64,000 nucleotides of DNA from Cherax quadricarinatus (GCF_038502225.1 NC_091308.1:23260118-23324117), one strand, 5' to 3'. Counted from the first letter of the stretch, positions 1-10,576 are shown. Notes: a model not told the origin generated them from the sequence alone. Program-made: numbers and translations.

Positions 1-804
1 ACAACCTGCACAACCACAACCACGTTTCAATATCCAGAACCCACCAGCAGACCGCATCTGGGATTGGCAGGAAGGTGACGAGTTTGTTCCCAGTCCCCAT
101 GACTTTGATGAAACACAAAGTGGAATACGGCTATCGTGTACACTTGGGAACAATGCTACTGAACTGGAATGTTTTCAGTTATTCTTCGATGAACCCCTGA
201 TGGACATCATTGTCAGGGAAACCAACACATACTATGAGTACACCATGGCAAATACAATTCTCTCACCAAGATCATGGATACACCAGTGGAAGGACAACTG
301 TGGCAGAGATGTACCTGTTTTTTGCCACAATAATGCTTATGCCACATGTGTATGAGCACACCATCACCACATACTGGGCAACAGAATGCATTATTTCAAC
401 CCCAGGTTTTAGTAACATAGGTGTCAATTGTTTTTTGATACTGTTACATATGTTACACTTTTCAGACAAAACAAGGCCTGACGGAAGCGACAGGTTATAT
501 AAGATCAGAAATGTGTTATGTACCTGAAACAAAGGAGTTGCATGTATTTTTATCCCTTCAGGAAGCTTGTTATTGACGAGTCTTTGATTTTATTCAAAGG
601 AAGACTCATTCAAGCAATACATACCAAGCAAGGGGAAACACTTTGGTATAAAGTTATTTGTTCTGTGTGATTGCAAAAGTGGTCTCGTTTTGGATATCAT
701 TGTGTACACTGGCAGTAATACATTGAGAGATACCAGGAAGTTATTGGGTATCTCTGGTGATGTGGTTAGAACAATGATGGAACCATATCTTGGTAAGGGG
801 CATA
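1..804 (+). pseudogene. piggyBac transposase, N-terminal/middle part (copy 1, decayed)
   Basis: The translation matches copy 2 from the acidic N-terminal region (DFDETQSG, ELECFQLFFDEPL, YYEYTMANTILSP) through FFATIMLMPHVYEH, MLHFSDKTRP and RKLVIDESLI, which holds the first catalytic Asp of the piggyBac DDD triad. Several small frameshifts (near 285-300 and 525-600) break it. The reading then reaches LVKG-like sequence corresponding to PYLGKGH, where the MITE at 805 enters. It is a dead DDE_Tnp_1_7 family transposase (cut-and-paste, TTAA target). Confidence 0.8.
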
Positions 805-1694
805 CAGTGGACCCCCAGCATACGATATTAATCTGTTCCTGAGAGCTCATCGTATGCCAAAATTATCGCAAGGCAAATTAATTTTCCCCATAAGAAATAA
901 TGGAAATCAAATTAATCCTTAAAAGACACCCAAAAGTATGAAAAAAAAAAAAGTTTTACCACATGAAATATTAAAGTTTAATGCACACAAACTGAAGACA
1001 TGCACAGTTAGTAGTACTCTACTAACAATAGAATACATGACACTTACCTTTAATGAAGATCTGGTGATGACTGATGGGATGGGAGGAGGGGAGAGTGTTG
1101 AACTTATTGTTTAGAAGGGGAATCCCCTTCCATTAGGGCTTGAGGTATCAAGTCCTTTTCCGGGGTTACTTCCCTTCTTTTAATGCCACTAGGACCAGCT
1201 TGAGAGTCACTGGACCTCTGTCGCACAACATATCTGTCCACAGAACTCTGTACCTCTCGTTCCTTCATGATTTGTCTAAAGTGGTTCACAACAATGCCAT
1301 TGTAATAATCACCAGCACGGCTTGCAATAGCTGTGCGAGGGCGATTTTCATCCATAAACGTTTGCACTTCAAGCCACTTTGACACATTCCCTTAATCTCT
1401 TTTTTCAATTCCATACTAATTCTCACCCTTTTTAGCACAGGGATGGCACTAGAAGCTTTCTTGGGGTCCATGGTGACTTATTTTGTAGTTACAAGCACTA
1501 AAAACAATGGGATAATGTGAAATGTACCGAATGTATGCATAGATGCAACCGCACTGGCTGGCTTGTGAACACTGGCGCTGAGGCCACACTGGGACGCATC
1601 CCAGACGAATCGCACGAGGCGAGTTTTTTAACATGAGGCGAGGCAAATTTTTGTTAAAATGTATTGTATGCTGGATTTAACGTAAGGCGATGCC
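805..1694 (-). mobile_element. Tigger/pogo-type MITE 1 (right end lost)
   Basis: It starts CAGTGGACCCCCAGCATACG after a TA (803-804) inside the piggyBac gene and aligns end to end with MITE 2 (4654-5629). The last ~20 bases, which should read GCGGGGGTCCACTG, are absent, together with roughly 55 bp of the adjoining piggyBac sequence, so a deletion removed the right boundary. On the minus strand it keeps remnants of an N-terminal DPKKASSA...RVRISMELKK segment (1286-1471) and a C-terminal segment with REVQSSVDRYVVRQRSSDS (1104-1385), in different frames. Confidence 0.8.
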
Positions 1695-2385
1695 ATGGTG
1701 TGCCGAGAGAACCTGACAGACGTGTGGGGCACAGTGCGTGGTAATCATAAACATATGCCAAGGTTCGACGCTGGCACTCACAGAGGTGAGGTGCAGGCCT
1801 TTGCTGCCAATGACATCATGGCATTTCAGTGGCATGACAAACGTGATGTCACATTGTTGACATCAGTTCACCAAAACGAAATGGCACACACTGGCAGGCA
1901 CAATAGAGACCAATGAACCCATTCTAAAACCTGCAGCTGTCATGGACTACAACCTCAATATGCACTTAGTGGACAAATGTGACATGCAGACTGGGTTTGC
2001 TGACTGTGTATGCAAGAGTTGTAAGTGGTATATGAAACTTTTTTTCCATCTTCTTGATATTTCCATGCTAAATGTTTATAACATATACAAGTTTGAGGAC
2101 CAACAACAAACCAAAATATGGTGAATTTTATTTGTTAGTCATCAGACAAATAATCACCAAGTACCAAGTAGCAACACCTGCAATAGACCAGCGCCAACGA
2201 AATTACCAACACACGTCATCTCGTTTGAGGCCTGGTGATCACTACCCCATACAACTGCCTCCTACCGCTTTCAAGAAATGTGCTCAGAAGAGGTGTTTTG
2301 TATGTGGACATACCACAAAACACCCACAAACACGCAGAGACACTCGTTTTATGTGTGAGGAGTGTCACGTACCACTCTGCATATA
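1695..2385 (+). pseudogene. piggyBac transposase, C-terminal part (copy 1)
   Basis: Coding resumes with NLTDVWGTVRGNHKHMPRFD and continues through FAANDIMAFQWHDKRDVTLL, VMDYNLNMHLVDKCDMQ (third catalytic Asp region), a piece like KWYMKLFFHLLDISMLNVYN, and the start of the cysteine-rich C-terminal domain (KRCFVCGHTTK, MCEECHVPLC). Frames change near 1915 and 2100. At 2385 the 7.2-kb element interrupts the zinc-binding domain; the last residues are at 9617-9656. Confidence 0.8.
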
Positions 2386-2499
2386 CAGTAAGGCCCCGCT
2401 TTATGGCATTTCGCCTTACGGCATTCTGCTAATACGGCAATGTCAAATTATGACCAAAATTTGCTATACGGCAAGCGGTCTTTCAAATACGGTGCTCCC

Positions 2500-3035
2500 C
2501 ACCCGGTTTGTTTACATTTTCTGTGACCACATCTGTTATGTCAGGAAACTTTCCGAAATTTCAAGTGTTTTAAAGTTACTGCATATTTTATATGTACTCT
2601 GATAATTATACTTGTGTACCTGTACCTAAATATACTTACACACTGTGCTGGTGTGCAGGTACACATTAAAATCACTAAATCTCTCTCTACTCATGACTCA
2701 AATACTATGTAATAATAATCACTCTTGGGCACACTAAATATCTTTACATCAATATAAGCATTTTCATTAATCCATCTATGATATTTTCCTCAAAATTATG
2801 TATGAAACCCATTACATAGCATATAAACATGATACATACACTCACAGAATAAAAATTGATGTAAATATGAGATTTGTTTACAAAGCAGCTGTGTAGGTAG
2901 TCTGAAGAATTACGTTTTCTCTAGTCAAACTGGGGGATAACTGTACAAAAATATTCTTTTTGTATGCCTTTACTCTATATACTGTACAGCAATTCACGAC
3001 CCTTGTGGGTTTAGTGCTTTTTATATTATATTATT

Positions 3036-3083
<48 letters not shown>

Positions 3084-3464
3084 TAATATTATCTTCATTC
3101 ACTCTAAAAATGGTGTGTTGCTGTTTGTTTATTCTGAACTAACTTGTACAACTTGTACACAATGTACGAGTACATGTATTTGTATTGCGAGGTAATTATT
3201 ATTAAAATAAAAAAACATTGAGGTAAATGTTTTACAAACTCTTACAAATGGACGTGAATGAACTAAAAGTAGACACATACTAATACGCATTTATTTCGCC
3301 TGACCAAGTGATCGTCCACTACCTGTTCAGTTTGTGTTCTTACATTGTCTCAACTCTGTATCTCGTTCTCTCTCTAGTTTACTCTTTCGTTAACTAGTTG
3401 GCTCTCATTGACGATGGCGTCTAAGGCTAGCTGTAATAAAAAGAGAAGTCGTAAGCCTCTTGCT
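2500..3464. other. Non-coding interior of the 7.2-kb element
   Basis: AT-rich sequence with no supportable gene. It contains a (TAA)n tract at 3031-3090. The stretch near 2580 (GCATATTTTATATGTACTCTGATAATTATACTTG) is repeated in modified form near 7787, so the element's interior contains duplicated segments. Confidence 0.6.
3031..3090. repeat. (TAA)n microsatellite
   Basis: About 60 bp of nearly uninterrupted TAA/ATA trinucleotide repeat. Confidence 0.95.
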
Positions 3465-3682
3465 TTAACCCTTTCAGGGTCCGTCCCGTAGATCAACGGC
3501 TTTACGTTGAGTGTCCAAACCGTAGATCTACGCCAAAATTCTAGCGCCGTCAAATTTAGCGTGAAAACGCTCATAGGCCTACATGTGAGAACGGGTCTGC
3601 GTGGTGGGTGTGCGCCATAAACTAAAAATCTAGGCGCCTGCATAGCATTGTGGGAACGCCGGCTCAGTTACCCTTGTTCACC

Positions 3683-4653
3683 ATGCCTCGTCGCAAGTCA
3701 GCTCTCACTCCCCAGAAAATTGGGACTCTCCTCTTCCTATCTGATAGTTCTGACACTGATGGAAGTGGAAATGAAGACGAATTCTACGGCTTTGATCAGT
3801 TAGTGACCGAAAAGAATGACCAGCATATCGATAATAGTGCAGAAAACCCTGACGATCCTCAACCTTCTACCTCTGGTGTGGGCACTCGTGACTCACGGTC
3901 GGTTGTTCCTCATCGCAAGAGAAAACTAATATTTTCGAGTGGCCAGGCCTCTGACTTCAGTAATAATGATGATGATAGTGACGTGGACTGTGATTTTATT
4001 GCGCTCGACGATCAATCGAGTAGTGATAGTGAGGAATCATATTCACCAGTGAAGCGTCGGTATGTTCGCCGCCGCATGCGCTCGGGTAGTGTACCCTATG
4101 CTGTGCCCAGGGGACGGAGTACATCCCGGAGTACATCCCGTGGCCCAACACCAGTTTTAGGTAGTGATAGTGAGGATGATGTGGCTACACTTGGCATGGA
4201 TAGACCACAGGCATCAGTGGATGGTGTTAGTGGTGATGGTAGTGGCACCGCCATGCGTGACTCACCAAGCCATGCTGGGACCCATGCTGACTCGTCAGTT
4301 CAAGGACAAAGCGGAGCGCCAGCCACCAGCCCACCACAACCACAACCACCTGCACAACCAGCCTATGATGTCCAGTATCCACCAGCAAACTGTATGTGGG
4401 ATTGGCAGCAAAATCCCAATTTTGTTCCCAAGCCTCACCACTTTGATGATTCTCAAAGTGGAATTCTACCTACTTGTCCCCTTGGAACCACGGCCAATGA
4501 ACTGGAATTCTTTGAATTATTCTTTGACCAGCCATTGATGGAAATTATTGTCAGGGAAAGTAATAAGTATTTTGAGTACACCATGGCAAATACGATCTTA
4601 TCACCACAGTCAAGACTACACAGGTGGAAAGAGACGACTGTTGCAGAAATGTA
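3683..4653 (+). pseudogene. piggyBac transposase copy 2, N-terminal part
   Basis: ATG at 3683 sits in CACCATGC, a better start context than the upstream in-frame ATG at 3650. The N-terminus is long, acidic and Ser-rich (SDSSDTDGSG, NNDDDSDVD, SSSDSEESYS) with Arg-rich patches, typical of the low-complexity N-terminus of piggyBac transposases. The DDE_Tnp_1_7 domain begins around QSGILPT, FFELFFDQPLMEIIVRES and YEYTMANTILSP-like sequence. Reading stops at 4653 in ...AEMY where MITE 2 is inserted at a TA; it resumes at 5630. Confidence 0.85.
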
Positions 4654-5629
4654 CAGTGGACCCCCGGTTAACGATTTTAATCCGTGCAAGAGGGCTCATC
4701 GTTATGCGAAATAATCGTTATGCGAATGAATTTTCCCCATAAGAAATAATGGAAATAAAATTAATCCGTGCAAGATGCCCAAAAGTATGAAAAAAATTTT
4801 TTTTTACCACATGAAATGTTAATTTTAATACACAGAAACTGAAAAAGGCATGCACAATTAAATGACACTTACTTTTATTGAAGATCTGGTGATGATTGAT
4901 GGGATGGGAGGAGGGGAGAGCATTATCTTCTTACTGTTTAGAAGGGGAATCCCCTTCCATTAGGACTTGAGGTAGCAAGTCCTTTTCTGGGGTTACTTCC
5001 CTTCTTCTTTTAATGCCACTAGGACCAGCTTGAGAGTCACTGGACCTCTGTCGCACAACAAATCTGTCCATAGAGCTCTGTACCTCCCGTTCCTTCAAGA
5101 CTTTCCTAAAATGGGCCATAACATTGTCATTGAAATAGTCACCAGCACGGCTTGCAACAGCTGTGTCAGGGTGATTTTCATCTATAAAGGTTTGCAGTTC
5201 AACCCACTGTGCACACATTTCCTTAATCTTTGAAGTAGGCACAATGGATTCCACAACTGGCATAGGCTTCTCAGGGTTAGCCCCAAACCCTTCAAAATCT
5301 TTCTTAATTTCCATACTAATTCTCACCCTTTTTACCACAGGGTTGGCACTAGAAGCTTTCTTGGGGCCCATGGTCACTTATTTTCCAGAAACAGCACCGA
5401 AAACACTGTAATAATACGAAATATTCCGAGTGTATGCTTGGATGTTACCGCGGAGGCTGGCTGGTAAACAATGGGACGGCCGGCACATGTGAGGGCACAT
5501 TGGACGCGTCTCGGACGAAAATCGGTAAGCGGGTTTTTAATCGGTATGCGCGGCAAAAATTTTGCGATAAAAGTAATCGGTATGCGGAAAAATCGCTATG
5601 TGATGCCATCGTTATGCGGGGGTCCACTG
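4654..5629 (-). mobile_element. Tigger/pogo-type MITE 2 (976 bp, intact ends)
   Basis: Termini CAGTGGACCCCCGGTTAACG and ...GTTATGCGGGGGTCCACTG form an inverted repeat, and TA is duplicated at 4652-4653 and 5630-5631. It carries a complete minus-strand 147-148 codon ORF (next entry) but no DDE catalytic domain, so it is non-autonomous. Confidence 0.93.
4931..5377 (-). CDS. Core-deleted Tigger transposase ORF (148 aa)
   Basis: Intact minus-strand ORF. The first ~26 residues (MGPKKASSANPVVKRVRISM, from the second Met at 5371) match the N-terminus of the CENP-B-like HTH transposase encoded in MITE 3 at 11507. The rest resembles the C-terminal tail of Tigger transposases (DENHPDTAVASRAGDYFND, HFRKVLKEREVQSSMDRFVV) and ends GDSPSKQ. 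The DNA-binding core and the whole DDE catalytic domain are missing. It cannot be a working transposase. Whether it is translated is unknown. A decayed version of the same ORF lies in MITE 1. Confidence 0.6.
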   Translation of the reverse strand: MTMGPKKASSANPVVKRVRISMEIKKDFEGFGANPEKPMPVVESIVPTSKIKEMCAQWVELQTFIDENHPDTAVASRAGDYFNDNVMAHFRKVLKEREVQSSMDRFVVRQRSSDSQAGPSGIKRRREVTPEKDLLPQVLMEGDSPSKQ

Positions 5630-6028
5630 TATTTGCTGTTTGCAACAATAATGCTTATGCCTCACGTCTATAAGCATAATATAAAAGCATACTGGTCCAC
5701 AGATTGGCTAATTTCTACCCCAGTCTTCAGTGAAATCATACCAGTGAACAGGTTTATCTTACTCTTACGTATGTTGCACTTCTCTGACAAAACCAGGCTT
5801 GACAGAAGTGACAGGTTATACAAGATTAGAAATGTTTTCATGTATCTCAAACAAAAGTTCAGGATATACTTTTATCCATTCAAGAATCTTGTAATTGACG
5901 AGTCTTTGATTTTGTTCAAAGGTAGACTGTCATTCAAGCAGTATATACCAAGCAAGAGGAAACGCTTTGGTATAAAACTGTTTGTCCTCTGTGATTGTGA
6001 CAGTGGCCTGGTGTTGGATATTGTTGTA
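5630..6028 (+). pseudogene. piggyBac transposase copy 2, middle part
   Basis: Starts in LFATIMLMPHVYKHNIKAYW and continues through the catalytic fold: RMLHFSDKTRLDRSDRLYKI, then NLVIDESLILFKGRL with the first catalytic Asp (GAC at 5898-5900), then FGIKLFVLCDCDSGLVLDIV. It is open across the whole piece and is cut at 6028 by the 203-bp MITE. Confidence 0.85.
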
Positions 6029-6231
6029 CAGTGGACCCCCGGTTAACGATATTTTTTCACTCCAGAAGTATGTTCAGGTGCCAGTACTGACCGAATTTGT
6101 TCCCATAAGGAATATTGTGAAGTAGATTAGTCCATTTCAGACTCCCAAACATACACGTACAAATGCACTTACATAAATACACTTACATAATTGGTCGCAT
6201 TTGGAGGTGATCGTTATGCGGGGGTCCACTG
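6029..6231. mobile_element. 203-bp Tigger-type MITE
   Basis: CAGTGGACCCCCGGTTAACG...GTTATGCGGGGGTCCACTG, flanked by TA (6027-6028 and 6232-6233). No coding sequence. A second copy of exactly the same length is at 17747-17949. Confidence 0.93.
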
Positions 6232-7102
6232 TATACACGGGTAGTAAAACATTGAAAGATACCAAGATGTTATTGGGTATCTCAGGTGACGTAGTGAGAA
6301 ACATGATGGCACCTTATCTTGGTAAGGGGCATACATTATATACCGATAACTGGTACACAAGCCCATTACTCAGTGATTTCATGCGAGTGAACAAGACAGA
6401 TGTGTGTGGCACAGTGCGTTCTAATCGTAAACATATGCCCAGGCTCAACGCAGGTGCTCGTGGTGATGATGTGCAGGTGTTTACTGCCAATGACATCATG
6501 GCATTACGGTGGCATGACAAACGAGATGTCACATTGTTGACAACCATTCACCGTAATGAAATGCAAGACGGTGGCAAAGTTGATCGAGTGACTAATGAAC
6601 ATATTCGAAAACCAGTGTCAGTGATTGATTATACACAAAACATGCGCTTGGTTGACAAGTGTGACATGCAGATTGGTTTTGTTGACTGTGTTCGTAAGAG
6701 TTACAAGTGGTACATGAAACTTTTCTTCCATCTCATGGACATTTCAATGCTCAATGCATATAATATGTACCAAATAAAGACTGGCAACAGACCACTGTAT
6801 GGTGAATTTTGTTTGTTGTCAAACAACTCATAATGAAGTACCAGGTAGCAACACCTGCTATACAACATGGTCCTCAAATTCCTCAGGATATACCCAAGCG
6901 TTTGAGGAGAGAAGGTGATCATTTCATAATACAGCTTCCTTCAACTCAGAAGAAATTTGCTCAGAAGAGATGCATTGTCTGTGCACAAACAAAACGACGG
7001 CAACAAAGACGCAAAGACACTCGGTTTATGTGTGAGGAATGTAAGGTGCCTCTGTGCATGGTGCCTTGTTTCAAGGAGTTCCACAAGCTCCAGCAGTTCT
7101 AA
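6232..7102 (+). pseudogene. piggyBac transposase copy 2, C-terminal part (one frameshift)
   Basis: Resumes at YTGSKTLKDTKMLLGISGDV. The second catalytic Asp is in TLYTDNWYTSPLL (GAT 6345-6347) and the third in SVIDYTQNMRLVDKCDM (GAT 6627-6629), so the DDD triad is complete in this copy. A single-base loss near 6815-6825 shifts the frame after GEFCLL. Coding then continues in the next frame to the cysteine-rich C-terminal domain (KRCIVCAQTK, FMCEECKVPLCMVPCFKEFH) and stops at 7100-7102. The two MITEs and this frameshift are the only clear defects. Confidence 0.85.
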
Positions 7103-7583
7103 AACCATGTCCAGTGATTGTAAATATATGATAGAACATTAGTATTATACAATATTTGTGCATGTTTATTGTAATAAACAACAGTGGTAAACAATAATAT
7201 GATAATAACTTCAGTGCGGTTATTGTGTTCAATACAGTGAGTTTATATATATACATTATATACAGTATTGGTCTCTCAGGCCCCAAATGTTAGTAGGAAT
7301 AGAAAAAAAATTGGGAAAGAAAAGAAAAAACAACTAAAACCACAAAATAATGTAATGCGAGTATGTGGAATTCGTCGATGTTGCCGCCACCACATCATTT
7401 TTGACAAACTTCTTGGCACTGTATCTTGGTAAGTATTGATCAGATTTTTTTTTTTGTCTTATTACCTTCACAAAAATATGCTCTTTAATTCTGTAAGAAA
7501 AAATAATTTTTTTTTTTTTTTCAAAATTTCTTGGACACTGGAGCACCACTTCAGATTTTGGCCTTGGACCCTGAAAGGGTTAA

Positions 7584-8235
7584 GTGCCAAGTTAGAGGAT
7601 GATGGTGTGCCATTCTGATTTTATTCAATAAACACCCTGCCACTAACCTCTCACACATTAATATTAATATTTTAAGGTAAGTAATAAGTGTACTCTGTGT
7701 GTATCTTAACCTTTTATTGTGTTTTTAATGCCTATTTCTATTGCTAATACAAGTTAGTGTAAACTTGTTGTCTGGCATTTATTGCATATTTTATGTGTGC
7801 TCTGATAATAATACTTGTGGAGCTGTGTGGTAGCCGGGTGGAGGGACGTTTTCTCTGTTCAGCCATCAGAGAAAACATGTATGAATCTGCGTTTGGCACA
7901 GCCACTCCCTCACTCCGCTTTTGTTTACAATTTTCGGCATGAATTATTCATTACTTCTACCTTCGTTTATGATGGCATCTAAAGGTAGTTAGAAATTATT
8001 AAATTCAGTGAACAAGGCATGTCGATGTTAATAATATGGCTCTGGGCCACAGTGTAGGTAGCCGGTAGGTGTAGCCCAGGCGGGCTACACCTACCGGCTA
8101 CCTACACTGACTTCCTACAAATAAATACTACTCGCCTCTCTTCCTAAACATATTAAGACTACACATATTTTAAGGTAAATAATGAGCGTACTGTATGTGT
8201 ATTTTACCTCTCTGGGATGTTTTAAATATCGTATA
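7584..8235. other. Non-coding interior of the 7.2-kb element with internal duplication
   Basis: The segment from 7672 (TTTTAAGGTAAGTAATAAG...) recurs in diverged form from 8168 and again from 9399. The motif TGTAAACTTGTTGTCTGGCATTTAT is present at about 7757 and 9490. I see no gene. It contains the perfect palindrome at 8050-8109. Confidence 0.6.
8050..8109. repeat. Perfect 28-bp inverted repeat, 4-bp loop
   Basis: Left arm 8050-8077 begins CAGTGTAGGTAGCCGGTAGG. Right arm 8082-8109 is its exact reverse complement, separated by AGGC. It would extrude as a long cruciform or hairpin. It may be an inverted pair of short GTAGGTAGCC repeats (related GCTACCTACAC text recurs at 9318-9345). Confidence 0.95.
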
Positions 8236-8239
8236 TTAA

Positions 8240-9291
8240 CCCTTTGACTGTTCTGGTCGTATATATACGTCTTACGAGCCAGTGTTTCAGACATATATAT
8301 ACTCAATAATTCTAGCGGCTTCAAATCAAGTGGAAGAAAGCTGGTAGGCCCACATGTGAGAGAATGGGTCTGTGTGGTTAGTGTGCACCACATAAAAATC
8401 CTGCAACAGTGCATAATGAGAAAAAAACTGATCGTTTTTTCGGATTAAAACGCCGACTTTGAGGTGTATTTTCGTATAGTATTTATCAATGTATTTGTGT
8501 TTTCATGGTCTTAGGTGATAAAATGGAAAACGTATTACAGAAATAGAGATGATTTTCATTACTTTGACGATGAAAACGACCTTGAAACTGAGCTCAAAGT
8601 AGCGGAAATGTTCGATTTTTACCAATGTTCAGGAGTAAACAAATCACACCACACGTCCAATATACGTCAGCTGGGGAGTCTAATATTCTTTCACTAGTGC
8701 ACCGATATTATTTATACCATTTTTACAATAATGCAGTAGTCTGCATAACAGTAAATTTTGTATTTTTTTGTATTAATAAAAAATCAAAATAGAAAGCAAT
8801 AATAATATAAGAGGGGCCTAGAGATGTGACTAATGAACAGAGGATATGTTATTTTAGTGCCAAGAATGTCTACCTTGTTTATTCTGGACCCTATTTTGAA
8901 ATTGGCATCTTTTTTAGTTTGCGTGAAACTGGCCAAATTGTCAATTTCTGACCACAATATTGGGTAGTCCAAATTGGTAAATGGGAGGTTTCTTGTACTC
9001 GGCTGATAGATAAAATGGAGTTCTAAAGAAATAGCTATGAGTTTGGTCAACTGGAACAACGGAATTGGCTGAAAATAGGGCTCAAATTCGGTGAAATCGC
9101 CGATGTGCACATGTCCCGCTAACTCCGCGGGAGCGTAATTCCATGAGTTTTCGACCAAATTTCGAACTTTTGGTGTCATTACCATCGGGAAAACATTCTG
9201 TTATTTCATAAGAAAAAATAATTTTTTTTTTTTCAAAAATTTAGCGACATAGAATGACAGTTTCAGAAAGGGGCCTGAAACAGTCAAAGGG
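8240..9291. mobile_element. piggyBac MITE A (1.05 kb)
   Basis: TTAA at 8236-8239 and 9292-9295; ends CCCTTTGACTGTTCTGG and ...CTGAAACAGTCAAAGGG. The interior matches MITEs B, C and D (for example TATTACAGAAATAGAGATGA near 8531) but has no transposase. A short open stretch at 8515-8697 is not preserved in the other copies. Confidence 0.92.
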
Positions 9292-9616
9292 TTAAGTATG
9301 AGATGGGGAGCCAGTGCTACCTACACCTGGGCTACCTGCACCTGACTTCCTACAAATAAGTACTAATCACCTCTCTCCCTACATTAAGATTACAAATACT
9401 TTAAGATAAGTAATGAATTTACTGTGAATGTATTTTACTTTGTGTGTTTTTAATGCCTAGTTCTATTACTAACTTAATATAATTTAGTGTAAACTTGTTG
9501 TCTGGCATTTATATGCATTTATAAATGGAAAAAAATGGCGTTCTGCCTTCCAGCAACGTCTGCTTTCCGGCGACAGCCTGGAACCTAACCCACAGTATAA
9601 GTGCGGCCCTACTGTA

Positions 9617-9656
9617 CCCATGTTTCAAAGAGTTCCACAAGCTGCAGCAGTTCTAG
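9617..9656 (+). pseudogene. piggyBac copy 1 transposase, last 12 codons
   Basis: Encodes PCFKEFHKLQQF and a TAG stop, identical in protein to the end of copy 2. It is displaced 7.2 kb from the rest of the gene by the element at 2386-9614. Confidence 0.85.
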
Positions 9657-9694
9657 GAAAGTGTTCAGTGACTGTATATATGTATATATATATA

Positions 9695-10008
9695 CACCTA
9701 CCATCCGACTTACAACCTGCTCGACTTACAACCACTCGACTTACGACCGTGTTTTTTAGGCCAAATTTCTGGGAAATAAACAACTATTTGTGCTGTACAC
9801 AGTGTTTATCCTAAACCTTACAGTATAAAATACAGTACTAACAACATAAAAAGTAAAGTAAAACATTAAAATACCAAAATAAAACAATAAAATAAAGTCA
9901 TTACAAAAATGTTTTGTTGATATTCAGTAGTAAAGTTCGACTTACGACCATTTCAACTTACGACCGGTTTCTCGGAACCGAACTCTGTCGTAAGTCGGAT
10001 GGTAGGTG
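9695..10008. mobile_element. 314-bp TA-flanked MITE
   Basis: Ends CACCTACCATCCGACTTAC and GTAAGTCGGATGGTAGGTG are inverted repeats, with TA on both sides (9693-9694, 10009-10010). The interior has further CGACTTACGACC copies near each end. No coding. It is inserted in the 3' flank of piggyBac copy 1. The superfamily is unclear (Tc1/mariner or pogo-like by the TA target). Confidence 0.88.
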
Positions 10009-10576
10009 TATTATGGAACAATAGTAATAAACAATGTTTTGTATTGTTTATTTGTGTAAACAAGTTTTGTACATAATCTAGTAGTGATCATGTTTGTTCG
10101 GTTATTGTGTTGTAAACAATGAGTGTATATTTGAACAATGCACCTTACTTTGGTCTCACAGGCCACATAAATTACTTAGAAAAGAAAAATATTGGAAAAT
10201 ACAAGAAACCTTCAAATTAGTGTAAATAAAAGAATACCGGGTGGGCGGCATTCACCGCTGTTGCCATACGTAACTCATTTTCTGCCAACTTTGCACCTCT
10301 GTATCTCGGTAAGTACTGATGGCAAAAAAAAAATTTTAGTCTTAAAACACTCAGTAAAATAATCCTAACATTTTGGAAAGAAATTTTTTTTTTTTTTTCA
10401 AATATTTTGCAACATAGAATGACAGTTTCAGAAAGGGGCCTGCGACAGTCAAAGGGCTATACATCAATGATCTACCTACCGTTTCACAGCTCCTTAAGCC
10501 AATTCTCTTTGCTGACGATACAACATATGTCAAATCCCACCCTAATCTTGCCTCACTTAACACTATTGTCAACGAA

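Larger units (their letters stand above)
3469..7579 (+). mobile_element. piggyBac element copy 2, complete ends
   Basis: Flanked by TTAA at 3465-3468 and 7580-7583. The left end is CCCTTTCAGGGTCCGTCCCG and the right end is GGCCTTGGACCCTGAAAGGG, a terminal inverted repeat of about 15 bp. Subterminal CCGTAGATC(T/A)ACG palindromes occur at 3485-3540. It encodes one transposase, split by two TA-flanked MITEs (4654-5629 and 6029-6231). The length without these insertions is about 2.9 kb, normal for an autonomous piggyBac. Confidence 0.93.
2386..9614. mobile_element. 7.2-kb TA-flanked Tigger-like element hosting piggyBac copy 2
   Basis: Left terminus is CAGTAAGGCCCCGCTTTATG and right terminus ends AAGTGCGGCCCTACTG, imperfect inverted repeats, flanked by TA at 2384-2385 and 9615-9616. 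Removing it rejoins the piggyBac copy 1 zinc-finger domain (LCIY + PCFKEFHKLQQF) in frame, which proves the boundaries. The element's own sequence (about 2386-3464, 7584-8235, 9296-9614) shows no transposase gene. The rest of its length is piggyBac copy 2 and a piggyBac MITE inserted within it. It is probably a non-autonomous pogo/Tigger-type element. Confidence 0.75.
1..10456 (+). mobile_element. piggyBac element copy 1, split by nested insertions
   Basis: The left end lies outside the window. Transposase-like coding runs 1-804, 1695-2385 and 9615-9656. The 3' flank runs to a terminal GACAGTCAAAGGG at 10444-10456, the right terminal repeat of the CCCTTTGACTGTC subfamily. The pieces were joined by matching them to the better preserved copy 2 at 3469-7579. 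Three insertions interrupt it: a Tigger-type MITE (805-1694), a 7.2-kb element (2386-9614) and a 314-bp MITE (9695-10008). The expected TTAA is missing at the right end, where LINE-A sequence follows directly. Confidence 0.8.

Noticed and set aside
3650..3682. Upstream in-frame ATG at 3650 as start of the piggyBac transposase
   Set aside because: The ATG at 3683 has the better context (CACCATG) and begins the basic MPRRK sequence; the upstream codons overlap the region near the terminal repeat.
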